The notes: generated by a model from the sequence alone, not told the origin. Positions 37,269 to 49,079 are shown, numbered from the stretch's first letter. The stretch: 64,000 nt of DNA from Serilophus lunatus (GCA_013399895.1 VXBA01002668.1:2417580-2481579); one strand, 5' to 3'. Made by a program: numbers and translations.

Positions 37269-38751
37269 TAGGGGATGGGGGTTCTATCCTCACTGTTATC
37301 TATCCATGGCCCTGTGTTTTTTTGGGTACAATAGACCAGTTTTCTGTAGAGTACAATAGCAATTATGTGAATTTGGCAGCCCAAAATATTTCTAATGCAA
37401 ACTCCTCAGTTTTTTTACACTACCAAAAATGCCGCTTTTATGTTATTTTCCCAGTATAATCAATGCCCTAGAAATGTGCAGCTGAATGAGCTTGTACTGA
37501 GTTAGAATATTGATATACTCTCCTTAAAGACAAAGGAATAAGCAATTTCTTGAGACAAATATATATGACATTAGAAAAACATCAAATGAGTTTTGTTGCC
37601 AACAAAGAGAAAAGCATGTTTATTCTAACTCCTAGAACACTTCATTCTAAATCAAATTTGTTGGCATTTTTCACAGAGATTCTCTGTTCAGTCTTCTCAT
37701 CACAAGTATGCAGTGTTGTGTATTATATTCCAGTGGCTTTTTTCTTCATTCTTTTTTCATTCTCTTAAAACCAGTTTAAAATAAAGATAGATTAGAGTTT
37801 AACATAGTCAAATTGCTACATATAAGTTTATGTAGTAAGCAGGCTGGAATAGCTGCAGCTATTTTACTTCTTCTGTTCAGTTACATCATGCAATATTCAA
37901 AGCCTATAATTAAGTTTTTACTTGAACTGTTGGGAGGCAAATACTGCCCCCAAGGGCATAAAGGTTCCTGTCTGCAAAGGTTTCCTCACAATCTGGCATA
38001 TTTTGCACACCAAAGGAAAGCAACAAGAAGCTTCAAATGCTGCGAATCCAAATAAAAGAGAAAGACGGTATTTTCTTGAATAAAATGTTTTACCACTCTT
38101 AATCACATGCTGTAACAGTGGCATTGTGACTAGAATTCTACAGCAAATTTAATGCTTATGTGATGTGGCAGACACAGGATTAATATTAGTTCAATTTTTA
38201 CCAACGTTCTTGAATACTTCCCAAATTCAACTGATGTAGAATTTCAGTTCCTAAGTGTTTCCTAGTGAGGAGATACAAAAGACTGCAATCAGATACAAGT
38301 TTTTCATTTCTCCCTTAAGAAAGACACAGTAGGTTGCCTTCCTGTCACTCATGAGGATTATGATTTTTAAGATTTGTATTGGAAAATGCATGCACTTGTT
38401 CATGAAGTTATGTTCTCTTATATCATGCAGTGTTTTGAAAATGTGCTTTTCTCTTTGAAGTTTTTTATAAGGGATAAGATAGAAAACATGACATAAGGCT
38501 CAGACAATGCATTCTACACTATTTCTGATTTTAGTCACAAACTTTCTGGGTTTACTCAGCTACCTCTCAATGGATTGCAATAAAAGAAATCTGTTTTTCA
38601 GCCAGCAATGCAAATATATAACCATGAAGCTTTCTGAAAGGAACTACTTAAATGTTTATTGTTTCTCTTAACAGCATCTATTCTGAACAGTTTTGGTTTG
38701 TCCTTTAGAAAGCTGAATTGTTTTATTCAGCGATGTGTTCTGTCCCCCCAG

Positions 38752-38875
38752 AGGACAGAACATGGGAGGACTTGCATTACCACTTCAGCGAGGTCGTATA
38801 CAGTGGCCACATCACCCATGCCTGGGATCACACCATCTGCTGTAGTATCTGCAAGAATTCATCAGCCCACTTCTG
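38752..38875 (+). pseudogene. DNAH11: DNAH11 exon relic: WEDLHYHFSEVVYSGHITHAWD
   Basis: TWEDLHYHFSEVVYSGHITH, AWDHTICC matches the highly conserved [26 protein letters not shown] of axonemal dyneins. Continuation as QEFISPLL (LEEFMNPSL in human) is in a different frame, so an indel lies at about 38845-38862. The acceptor follows a C-rich tract ending CAG at 38751, but the phase from there does not agree with the conserved text, which suggests another small change near 38758. Confidence 0.84.
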
Positions 38876-39959
38876 ATAAAAAGTTTCATATATGTCTAAA
38901 ACAAGACTTGAATATGTATATAGTGTGTTCAATCTATGGAAAAGAGAAGACCACAAACCTACTCATCTCTGCTGCTTCACCTGTAGCAAGGTCTTGGTTG
39001 GCTGTGGAGGAATCAATTTTACAATGGTTCATCACGAGCAGATTTTGTCTGAAAGTGTTTGTGACTTGGCATACTACTTGTTTACTTTTTCAATTACCCT
39101 AACTTGGTAACTTGAATTCAGTATTTCATAACACCGATTGTATAGTGAGCTTAATAACATTGGGTAGGCTTAGGTTTTCATTTTCTTTCTTTTAGTAATG
39201 CTATTTCAAAGTGCTTCAATTTAGAAGGGTCTGGGTTGGCATGGGAAAGTATCTTTTATGGAATTGCACATTAACCAACATAACTGATAGTCTCACCAGT
39301 TTCACCAATCCAGAATGGCACTGTCCTCAAAGCTTACACTTACTGTTTGCACATTTTCTTCCCCAGAAGAAAAATTGAATAGAAATGTTTTACATTTCCA
39401 TGTATTTTCCCGTTTCCAAAATAGAGAAAATAGTTTGTAAGACTAATTTTCCACTACCCTCTTACACATCTGTTTCTGTAGCTTTGTCTGGTTATCATCA
39501 GCTGACATATACTGAAATATTCAAATTTTGCTGTTGACTTTTTGTCCTGGACAGCACTGTATGTGGAGCATCCATGAGTCCAAGGGGCCAGACTGCCAAA
39601 GTTGCTTCTAATCAGCAACAAATGTTACAATTTTTGAGGCCACAAAAAGAAAACATTGCTTTAATTTTCTAAAAAGTCTTACATGGAAGTTACTTTAATC
39701 TATTTTCATCTTCATACATTTACATGAAATGTAGCTGTATATCTGGGGCAGGCTGTATAAGATAGACAGATTATATAGATATATATATTAAAAAATCCTG
39801 GCAGTTTTTCCTTAGCTGCTGAAGTAGCCTCTATAGAGGGGTGATTGTACACAATTTGCTAAAAACAGCCAAGAGATTTTTCAAGTGCCCTTTCCATACT
39901 TGTTATTTTTCATTATCCAAAGTTAGAAAGCTTATTTGGAAGGAATAAAATATGGAAAT

Positions 39960-40260
39960 TAGCACGTTACATGTGAGCAGGCCATTTGTGGAGCCCAGCT
40001 AACCGGGGGATGGTGCACCTTTCACCCCTGGCAATGGGCTAAAGCCTGCCTTGCTGTTGGGAGCGAGATGAGCAGGCTGATGTCTCCTTGGTCCCTAACG
40101 AGCGAGTTTTCATATGTCAAAGAGCCACACTCAGATGAAGGCAATTGGAAGTAACTGCTCAGAAGAAGATGCCCAAGGATAAGTTGCCATGGAGATGGAA
40201 AGGCTAACCACCACTGTACTCCTGACCTCGAAGGAGGCTGATTTCTCCACATGACAGCTG
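39960..40260. promoter_or_regulatory. candidate conserved non-coding element
   Basis: A block less AT-rich than its surroundings, without repeats or open coding content, containing GGCCATTTGTGGAGCCCAGC and TTGCCATGGAGATGG. The latter resembles an RFX X-box half-site arrangement (GTTGCCATGGAGAT), a motif used by ciliary genes. Function is conjecture. Confidence 0.3.
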
Positions 40261-40414
40261 AGGTCGCGGGGGCATGGTGGGAAGCTCATCCTGACGGCTC
40301 CAGCTCTGCCTCTAGCCTATGGATAAGTAAAGAATTACTGCTTCCAGTTTAGGTAGTCCATTAACCTTCACAAGCCTGAACTTTCATTCAAATAATTGCA
40401 AAATAAGTATAGGT

Positions 40415-40510
40415 GGTGAAACCTGAGCAGAATCACTGCTATTTGTATGGCCTTTGGAAAGTTTAGAGACCCAACCTTGAGTGTGGATCCATTGGCATTT
40501 TAAACAGTGA
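40415..40510 (+). pseudogene. DNAH11: possible DNAH11 exon relic: PEQNHCYLYGL
   Basis: At 40422-40454 the frame PEQNHCYLYGL resembles the dynein motif PPESPALYGLHPNAE, and PNLE follows about five codons later after a stop. The position between the neighbouring relics is correct. The match is short, flanks are not recognisable and splice sites cannot be assigned, so this is tentative. Confidence 0.38.
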
Positions 40511-42974
40511 GATATCTTTCCAAGCTTTTTGCTGTAATTGGAAAAAACTGAAGTCTAGAATTACCAGCAAAATCAGAAAATCATTCATTGACTGGCAGCC
40601 AAATGAATGTAAACAGGATGGCCTTTCATCAGCGGTGGTGCTTTGTGTTCACTAGGGAGATTACCTTCTCTTTTTATCTATTTGCCTTACTGATGAGTTC
40701 TTTTAGCTACAAATTCATTCCATGAGGTGCATTAGAATGAGCTACTATGCACGAGCTTTGATATACCTCACTTGTGATCTGTTGTAAGGACAGAAGGGTG
40801 GTGAGTTCCTGCTATGAACCCCAGTAACCCAAAGCCTCTCTCTGTGCACATGACTCCCGTGGATACAGTAAAACCTGATTTAAGTGCCAGCAAAAAGACT
40901 GGTAAGTACAGACTGTCTGACAGAATTGATCTTCCACTTGAGGTAAATAACAGGGCTTTTTTCAAAACCTTGGCACTACTTCAAAGTGGTGTCTTAAGAT
41001 ATAGCTTATTGTGGGTGAGGTTAGTGCAAGTTCAGGCGCAGGTAAATGGCTAGTTGGAGAGCAAAAATTACTTCAGAAATAAGTGCTTACTGGTGCTATT
41101 TTGAGCAGCAGCTTGTTGTTGACTGTTCTAAATGCCTAAAGTCATTAAATGTTATTGTGATTTTGTCGAGTGGACCTTGCATTAGGAAGAAATAGCTCTT
41201 GTGAAAAGTATCACTTAGAGCTAGAAATATTTTTCAGCAAAAGCAACTTCAAGTCTAGTTCAAATCCCAGTCAGCCCTATGAAAATAAGTTCAGATAAAT
41301 TCTTTGAATCCAGTGAAATTCTTAGAGCATATGAGCTGCAGGAGTCTGGAAAATAAATTCAATTGCTACAGCTTTAATTCTGTCCCGTCATCTGTAGGAG
41401 GGCAGCCCACCAAGAGTACACCTCACCAAACCCCTGTCTGCTCCAAAGTCCAAAGTCTTAACTATCCTGACAGAGTTAGGGCCTACTTGCTCTATAGGAA
41501 CAGTGCCACGCTTAGTATTTAGTTCAATGTTGAGCTGATTGAGACCTTAATTTTTTTTTTCCTGCAAAAATTATGACCACTGCCTTTCTTATCTCATTGA
41601 GGCCAAAGCAGCAGTACAAAACCCAAAGGAAGACTCTTGCATTTGGAGAGTCACAGCGGAGTAGCTTGATCTTCTTTTCTGTTTGAGCTCCTGGCTGCCA
41701 ACAGCCAGGCAAAAGAGAATGGAAAAGGATATCAACACATAAACAAATGTCCTGACTGGCAGTCATCATCTCTCATGTACAGAACCTGGTTTAGCACAGC
41801 AATATCATTAACATCTATAAACTATAAGAAGTTTGGTTAAAGGGACCAGCCCTAATACAAGGATATGCTTCATCACTTAATATGGAGTTAACTGGGTCAC
41901 TGGGTCCATGAAGCACCACTGGTGCTGTACTTAAGAGATGAAATGAATAGAGGATGAGCAGGGAAGGAAAATGTAACTAGAAATTTCAGCTAGTTCTGTT
42001 TCAGACCTTGCTGTCTTCTGCACTTTCCTTTCTGAGTGTAGGCCTGAGAAACTATGTCCAGATGCCCTGACATATGATGAACCTTCAGCTCCTCATCCTT
42101 AGCAGAATTAATTGAACTCTCCTGTGACTCACGATCTTGTTCTGAATTTCTCTATCCCTTTCTTTTTTTGCCCTTCTTTTCCTCTGGGCACTCTTTTTTT
42201 TTTTTTTTTAATTTTCTCTTATCACTATCAGATCATGGAGGTTTTGCAGGAGGGAATGTGACAGCTCTGCATGCAAGTAGCCAAATAGTGTTCCATCTCC
42301 TGGGGGAGTCTGTGCTTTTCATGTTCAGTTCCCATCCACTTTAGGGAGTGGGGACTATTATATACGACATTCATTAATTCTGCCAAAGCTAGGACTGAAA
42401 TGGAGACTGAGCTGCATTAATGCTGTGATTTCAATTCCTGCTCATTAATGGTGTTATGGATTGTTCTTCATTTGTTTTGTCTCAGTTACAGAGCAGGCCT
42501 GCAGGTGGGGAAAGAGGCTCTTTTTTGGCGTGAGACGTGTGTACTTGTGTCTGCACTGCATTTTGCCTAATGCCTGAGACAGCAAGGACTGTGAGTGATG
42601 GAGGGGGTGATGGAAGCTATTAGGTACTAGAGAAATACAAACGAGTAGTCACAATTGACTGAAAAACAAGACAATTTTAGGGTGTGTCTTACTAACAGAA
42701 GTCATCTCAAGTCCAGGGACAACGTGCTAGTGTAGGCCTCATGGTTCAATGTAACTCGAAAAGCTAAATAGAAGCTGCTAAGCATTGGTTTGCAGTCATT
42801 TGTCTCAATACTGTTGCAAAAAGGACATTAAAGGTGAGAGAGGTACCATCACTGTTTTTTGTCTAAGAAAATGAGATGTTTGTGGTCTCCTGGAGAAGAA
42901 ATCAGTCTTGAAAGTAGAATAGTCAGAGTTGACTGGTCGGATTTCTTATGGCTCTGTTGCATTATCCTGGACAG

Positions 42975-43157
42975 GTTAATAATGTTCTGGATCATATTCT
43001 GGAGATGCTTCCTGAGAAGCTTAGCATAGCAGAAATCATGCAGAAGACTATTGTCTGGAGTCCCTGTGCCCATGTTTGCTTTCAAGAATGTAGGAGGATA
43101 AACCTTCTCCTTTCAGAGATCTGTAGGTCTTTTAAACAGCTGGACTTTGATCTGAAG
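42975..43157 (+). pseudogene. DNAH11: DNAH11 exon, undamaged, with GC donor
   Basis: Sixty-one codons are open: VNNVLDHILEMLPEKLSIAE, IMQKTIVWSPCAHVCFQECR, RINLLLSEICRSFKQLDFDL, K. Human has [20 protein letters not shown] and CFQECERMNILLREI. The acceptor is ACAG at 42971-42974. The exon is followed by GCAAGT, the form normally seen in GC-AG introns, at exactly the position where human DNAH11 reads SLK|GEL. Whether GC is ancestral or a GT decay cannot be told from this sequence. Confidence 0.88.
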
Positions 43158-43275
43158 GCAAGTGACTTATTTATTAACAGTACTGTTACTGTTCTGTGAA
43201 TTTGGGTGCTCTTTGCTGCTTTTTTTGAAAATAAAAGAATAGCTTTATGGTGCCAGTATGCTTTTTTCTCCAAAG

Positions 43276-43388
43276 GGGAAGCTGATCATTTTCTCCTCAC
43301 ATGGAAGTGCTGCATTCTGCACTCTTCTATAATGTGCTAGACACATGGACTAAACTACACATACACATGCAGCTTTACTCACTGGAAA
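43276..43388 (+). pseudogene. DNAH11: DNAH11 exon relic: MEVLHSALFYNVLDTWTKL
   Basis: After acceptor CCAAAG the start GKLIIFS fits GELALSP. MEVLHSALFYNVLDTWTKL then follows one base out of frame (an extra T near 43297). Human and sea-urchin dyneins have ALFYDTVPDTW here. Past TKL the text decays; a Trp codon at 43383-43385 may be that of GLAQWF in yet another frame. Separated from the previous exon by an intron of only about 118 bases. Confidence 0.74.
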
Positions 43389-45503
43389 GTACCCTACAGT
43401 GACAGGGTTTAGCTACTAAGCACAGAGCTATTCCAGTGATTTAAGCCCAACAGCTTTCTTTTTTTTTTTTTTTGCTAAAATTTGTCCTAATGAAAGTCAG
43501 TTTTCCTTTGAAGTGGGTTTTGTAGAAATGCCAAGCACTTTGCTGAAGTGAAGGTTACATCACCTCCTTTTGTCCCAGCTACTAGGAGCGTAGTTTCAAC
43601 TAGCCTGCCACCAGCAATAGCCACCTGCTAGTGGCTAGGCATGGGTAAGAGGCAGTGTTTTTGAAAAGTCCTGATACCTCATGACAATGTATGCTGCAGT
43701 CCTGCCATTATTCAGAGCCTCTGTCTTACTCTTGATTTGTGCTCCCGATTTGTACTTCGCTCTGGCTCATCAAAGTTTAAATGCACCAGTGAAGATGGTA
43801 TCAGAAGATTTGCATTTAAGAAGCCATCAGTTGTTAGTAAATTTTGGCAGCCTCCGGAGGTGTGTTAACATGACTAATGGTCATGTTCAGATTTCACCAC
43901 AAGAAAGCAAATTTTATAGGATTGAGCATACTTACATTCCCTGTTGCTAATCACCTTCTGCTATTAATTTCAGACATACTTACATCAGGGAAACAACAAA
44001 TTCTACTAAAACGATTACTTTATGCTTACGTAAGGATATACTTTCTGGTGACTTCAGCCATGTTCTTTCTCTACAGACAAAAGGACTCTTTACACCTGAA
44101 ACCTCGTTTCTCTAAAAAAAAGTAGTACCTATAGACTAAGGCAGAAACTATCGATGCTTCTCTTTTAGGGTAACTGATTTTCTTGTGTGGTCTGGATAAC
44201 TCAACATCTGGACATGGGACCTTGTGCTTCCAACAGTGATATGGCTTTCTGGCTTGTTCCATCCTCAGTCCTTTCTGACAGGTAAGCAGTGGTGGCTGTA
44301 AGACACCAAGCATATGGTTTCACTGCCAGACATTTTTTTGTTTGTATAACCATTGTTGTTCGCTATGTTTGTGATGCTGTTTGGAGAGTTTAGATAAAAA
44401 GATAGAAATCATCTTAATATCATGATAACCATCTCTTGAAAGCAGGGGGAACAATCCAAACTTGTCTTTAGTCTACTCAGAAGCATGAACACAAAGCAGG
44501 TAAGGAAATAAAAGCTCAAATTTCATAGTTTAAAAAAGGTTTTAGAATGCAAGTTTTTCTACTATTATTATTTAACCAATTCAGTGCATATGCTATAGTA
44601 TCATTCTGGTTTATTACTTAATGCAGTTACCATGCTAAGGAAAAAAAATCAGTTTCCCGATCCTCTTTGTGTAGTTGTTGCCACAGTAGGGAATGAAAAA
44701 CATTTAGCAGTTGACATCTCACTTTTTGCCATGATCACAGCACAAATGCTTGTATGTATTCTGAAAACCAGTGAAGCCACAGGAGAGTCTGATGACAGTG
44801 TAGCTCAAATACTGCAAGGGCACTTCACTAGCCTAGCAGAAAGGTGGCCAGGAGTTCCTCACAGGACACTGGGCTGCCATCATTCCCTGGAGATGGGCAG
44901 TGGGAGCCCAGGGAATGTGTGCAGCACAGATGCTGCAGCACCTCTCCCTGTACTAGGAAGCAGAAGTGGATGGCAGCATGAGGCCTGGTAGGCAGTTCCT
45001 CTTTTCTCTGCTGCTCATGTTGAGGTCCCCAAGTCGTGCTTTTTGTCACAGGCACTGAGAAACCCTGCTGTATTTTTCACTTCTTTAAGTGTCTCTCTCC
45101 AAACTTTCTCTTCTGGGAACTTTTTCCTGCCAGGGGCTGGGGAGACATGAGGACCATACAGGTTAGGATACGTATTAGCCCAGGCTTCTTCTGAAGGGTG
45201 ACCCAGCTGGAGAGAAACGGTGTTTCTGAGCCTAGACAGCAATGTGGAGGGGACTTTGCTTGATCTATACTGTGTAGACTACTTTGTTTCCAAACAATTG
45301 CTTTCATGTAGCTTTTTCGCCTTACTTCAAATAGTGGCCGAAAGAATAAAAAAATTTTAAACATCAAAACAAACAAAACAAACCCCACTCAGTCTCTGGG
45401 TTGAGCTCAACTGGCACAAGAAGGGCAGGCTGACAGTTCCCACATTAAAATTCCTGTCTGGATATTGAATTATTGAAAGCACTATTTATTTAATTTTTTT
45501 AAG

Positions 45504-45634
45504 CTGTAAGGCAGAGCAAAAACAACTGGCCTTTGGATAAGGTGTTTTAACTGAAGATGTTACCAAAAACACCAAAGCAGATTATGACCACCCAGCAGGG
45601 GAAGGAACCTGTACCTCTGTGCTTTTCATGGAAG
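45504..45634 (+). pseudogene. DNAH11: DNAH11 exon relic: KNNWPLDKV ... LTEDVTKNTKADY
   Basis: SKNNWPLDKVF ends in a TAA, while another frame gives VLTEDVTKNTKADYDHPAGE, GTCTSVLFMEG up to the donor GAAG|GTAAGA. Human reads ARKNEWPLDKMCLTADVTKK and TKEDYGHPPREG. One base is missing at the junction near 45549. The acceptor is either TTTAAG at 45503 or GCAG at 45514. Confidence 0.87.
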
Positions 45635-46084
45635 GTAAGAAATAAACTTAAATTGCTTGATCTCAGTAGCCTAGTTCAGGGACTCTAGCTTCCATTATTA
45701 GGTAGTCAAGTTGCATGAGGAGTTGGACTAAAGTGTTGCAACTCTATGAACAGCACTGAGGAAGTTTAGGAATGGTGGAGGATCATTTGCACTGGTCCAT
45801 TGTGACTTTAAATTTCATACCAGCTTGGTTTTCTAATCATTGGCTACACTTCCTGTATTTCAGTAACTGCTAAGTGTGTCGGAACAAGCTCTGCACTGTA
45901 GTAAAGCAGCAGCTTTAACCTAATCAAGGTTCAGAAATTTAAAGACTATTCCAGAGACTACAAATTTCACACTACTCTATCATCTAGACATTTTTTCGCA
46001 GCTCAGAGGTGCAGAATAGGGTTAGTACTTACCACATGCTGGTAACCTGGGTAACCTGGATCAAGTAATCTAAACAGCTGCAGT

Positions 46085-46198
46085 TAAAAAAAGAAACAAA
46101 TAAAACCACCAAAAAACTCCCCAACCTACCCCTGCACTCTACAAACAGAACAAAAACCCAAACCAAACAAAAAACCCAACAAACCCACATAAAAAAAG
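46085..46198. repeat. A/C-rich low-complexity stretch
   Basis: Composed almost only of A and C with short CAAA and CCAA units; no coding content. It lies in the last DNAH11 intron. Confidence 0.7.
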
Positions 46199-47584
46199 AG
46201 TCTTTCTCCTATTTATTCTTTCATCTTGGCAAAAACTTGCCAGTTGTAAATAGATTTAAAGAACTCTGATTTTTTCATATGCTATGTCATAATACTTATA
46301 AGCCTTCAGGGAGACATAGCAAGAAGCAAGGAACTATTTTAGAATGCCCGTATCAACATGTGGTATAATGATACAAATAGGTGGGCAAAGTGCCAAGACT
46401 TAAGAGATCTTCTTCATCTGGATTTCCAAGCAGTCTGTTATTGCAGTAGCTGTAATATGGTTGTAGACTGTGCCTGAATGGAAATCATGTTCACCTTTTG
46501 AGCTGCAACCCCTCTTTTCAGAACTTTTAGAGGATAAACATCACACCTTGTTCTTTTGAATCTGTATTTTCCTGAGACTGAAGCATCTAGTTTAGGAATG
46601 ACAATTCAGGCCTGCCATCCACATGAGATTTTAGTTTTATCTTAGAAAAGCTGCAAACTAAGTTACATCTCATTAGAGGAAAGGTGAATGAGTCGCGGCG
46701 GCAGTTAGAGAAACATCATCATTACTCATAGTCTTCACCAGACCCAAATATAATCAAGGGAAAGCAATATATTTGGAAGGGAGTTGCTACTGCAGAAGCC
46801 GCAAGAGGAAAGTCAGGGTGAGAGAGTGGAGCAAGGAGACATGGATGTCATTTGACTGCTGCTTTTTGAAATGGTGGCATGAATTTTTCAAATAATTTTT
46901 TTTTCAAAACTTCTGTCAAGCCAATGACAATACTGTTCATTCCTCCTGTGGATATGAGCAAAGTAACCTTATGTAAAGTAAAGTAACCTTATGACTGCAG
47001 TTTTTGTTTGTGGTGGTATTTGCATATGTAAAATTTCCTGTCACTACATAAACACGCCTAAAATCCACAACAGGCACCTGCAACATTTTATATACTAGCT
47101 AATGTTAGAACACACAACAAACTTAAATCCAGCAGCTTCCAGAAAGTGCACGGCCCTTCAGCAGCACAGAACTCATCAGTGTTAACTAACCAAAGTACTA
47201 TCTCACAGTGCAAACACATGCTAAGTGCTCCAGTGTAATTCTCCATCCTTTGGTGGAGACTTCACCATAAACTAGTGGAGAATTAGGAAAAAATATGAGC
47301 ATTTTGTCTTTGGCAGGAACATTCATGCTTCAAGTCCCAATGGAAAGTAGTTTCAAGTCCCTGTTTTCAATAAAAGGGCATGAAACCACAAGTCCATCCA
47401 AGCAGATGCTATGTATTCATCTCTGCATTTCTACAAAGAGATGATGCACAACACACCAACAACAGTCTACACTAAATCTGCATGTTCAAATGTAGCTTCA
47501 TCTAATTAGCCACTGTTAAACTCAAAATTATTCTGGTCTTGCACTACAGAACACCATGTAAACCACATGCTATGTCTATTGCAG

Positions 47585-47827
47585 GCAGCAGGTGGGACAT
47601 CCAGCTGGGGCCCAGAGCTGAAGCACAGCTCAAGGAATTGATTTCACCAATGCTAGTCATATTTTAAGGGCAATTCCAGTGGATCAAAGGAAACTAAAAA
47701 TGTTTATGAATGTCCAGTTTATAAAACCAAATGCAGAGGACCAACTTATGTTTGGACTTTGAATCTGAAAAGCGAGAAGTCAGGTAAACGGATTCTGGCA
47801 GGAATAGCTTTATTCCTAGTAGTTTAG
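47585..47827 (+). pseudogene. DNAH11: DNAH11 last coding exon, two frameshifts
   Basis: SRWDIQLGPRAEAQLKELIS, PMLVIF is followed by a stop; RAIPVDQRK and then NVYECPVYKTKCRGPTYVWT, LNLKSEKSGKRILAGIALFL each lie in a different frame. Two one-base deletions, near 47670 and 47701, explain this. The text matches the C-terminus of axonemal dyneins (YECPVYRTKLRGPSYIWTF) and ends at TAG 47825-47827 at about the normal length. Acceptor ATTGCAG is in the phase required by the previous donor. The next AATAAA on this strand is at 48471. Confidence 0.91.
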
Positions 47828-48378
47828 TGCTAAGCTTTCAAGAATATGTGCTGGTTTCTCAGTCTGCCTTGTAGTTAAAGGAGATAAAAATCTTTCAGTC
47901 AGCTGGAGTAGGAGATCTGCCTCACAAAAACACAATTCTTAGTGTAACACTTATGTGCTCTATGTTGTTATTTCCTTATCCCTCTGTGTTGTGTTTGTGT
48001 GTTTCTCCATATAATGATTGATCTGCAAGCACCACTACACCAGCTATGGGAAAGTATATGGAAAACATCAGCATCTGGGTGTAGTTTGACTCACAAAATA
48101 CTCCTCTTTAGATTAGTCTTTATTCTTGCTACATAAAACGAAAAGTGTATCTTACAAAAATTTTAACATATTTTAACATGCAATACAAACAGGTTGCATT
48201 TAAACAAAGTTGTTTGAAAGCCTGGTTGTAAATATGAAAAAACATCTAAGTATGAACTGTAAGCAAAAACAAAAAAAATACTTAATCCTGAACTGATCTA
48301 GACCAGTTATGACCACTGGGTAGATGGTTCAGGCAGCAGGTGCACTACACAAAAACTGCTGGTGAGCAGGTTTTTTTC

Positions 48379-49048
48379 TTTATTGGGATGTTGTTTAATT
48401 TTTTTAAAATTTTATATTTTTAAAGTAACACTCTTCTACTTTCATGTTTCAGTGAATAATTGCACTTTGGAATAAAATTTTTTTAAAAATCATCCTCCCA
48501 CTGGTCAATTGCATCAGCTTTGGTTGGAATGTAATGGCATTCAGATGAAAGTACCCTTTCCTTCTTTGCAGGGACAAGTTCCATAAACTGCAGGTGGATG
48601 AACAGGTTCAGAAAGCACGAGTTGGAAAACTGAATCTTTACGATCATGCGGGTAGACAAGGGCGTTTTGTTTCTCAAAAGATGCGGATGCTTTGAAGGTA
48701 GTTGTTAAACACCCTTTCCGCAAACTTGCACAATTATATAAATAAAAATATTGTTCAAATTGACCAACTTCTCCACCATGTTGTTGGGTAGGTCTATTAA
48801 AAATTAACCACTCAAGGTTCAAGACTGCCATTTCACTTAACCTATAGGTCTGTGCATGTAGATTTCTCTACCAAAACATTTTCCTGAGATCTTTTGCATA
48901 AGACCATATCAATCAAAAAATTCTCAACATAGAAATGAATGTACTATGGACTACAATTCTATCTTAGATAAAACATAGTAATAAACTTTTGAAGTCAAAA
49001 TTTCACAACATATTAACCAGTTGCAGACACAGCTTGAGTTCGGTGTTC
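48379..49048 (-). other. CDCA7L: CDCA7L 3' untranslated region (predicted)
   Basis: Downstream of the stop on the minus strand the first AATAAA is at 48384-48379, with an ATTAAA about ten bases before it, giving a 3' UTR of about 0.67 kb. A minus-strand frame ending WEDDF near 48483 lies inside this UTR and is not taken as coding. A plus-strand AATAAA at 48471, suitable for the former DNAH11 transcript, overlaps this UTR, so the two transcripts would have overlapped tail to tail. Confidence 0.5.
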
Positions 49049-49079
49049 TCATTTGCCATCCACCAGTTGTTTCTGTAAA
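49049..49079 (-). CDS. CDCA7L: CDCA7L exon 10: last ten residues and stop
   Basis: After acceptor TTCTAG the split codon completes Ser, followed by LQKQLVDGK and TGA (49049-49051). Human ends SLQKELVEDN, so the tail is recognisable but its last residues differ. The exon is very short and was placed by phase and by the LQK match. Confidence 0.87.

Larger units (their letters stand above)
6911..47827 (+). pseudogene. DNAH11: DNAH11 3' half, unitary pseudogene (axonemal outer-arm dynein beta heavy chain)
   Basis: In the living gene this product is a roughly 4,500-residue motor of ciliary outer dynein arms; this part would encode the stalk, AAA5, AAA6 and the C-terminal domain. At least seventeen exon relics occur in protein order on one strand, with dynein phrases such as WNNEGLPSDRM, HTKLANPHYKPELQAQ, SECPEKEK, SAEPAPTPEAHIIPQG and GPTYVWTLNLKSEK. 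DNAH11, and not DNAH9 or DNAH17, is suggested by the close match to my recollection of human DNAH11 and by the CDCA7L neighbour. I count about ten in-frame stops at positions normally coding and about twelve frameshifts, plus altered splice sites. Introns remain, so it is not a retrocopy. Assembly error could explain one or two lesions but not this number. Exons before the stalk were not found here. Confidence 0.88.

Noticed and set aside
44170..44215. VWSG, stop, LN resembling VWLSGFFNP of dyneins
   Set aside because: The location is right, but it is too short and needs a deletion plus a stop; not enough to annotate.
48483..48677. Minus-strand frame near the CDCA7L 3' end
   Set aside because: It lies downstream of the CDCA7L stop with no family resemblance; it is 3' UTR.
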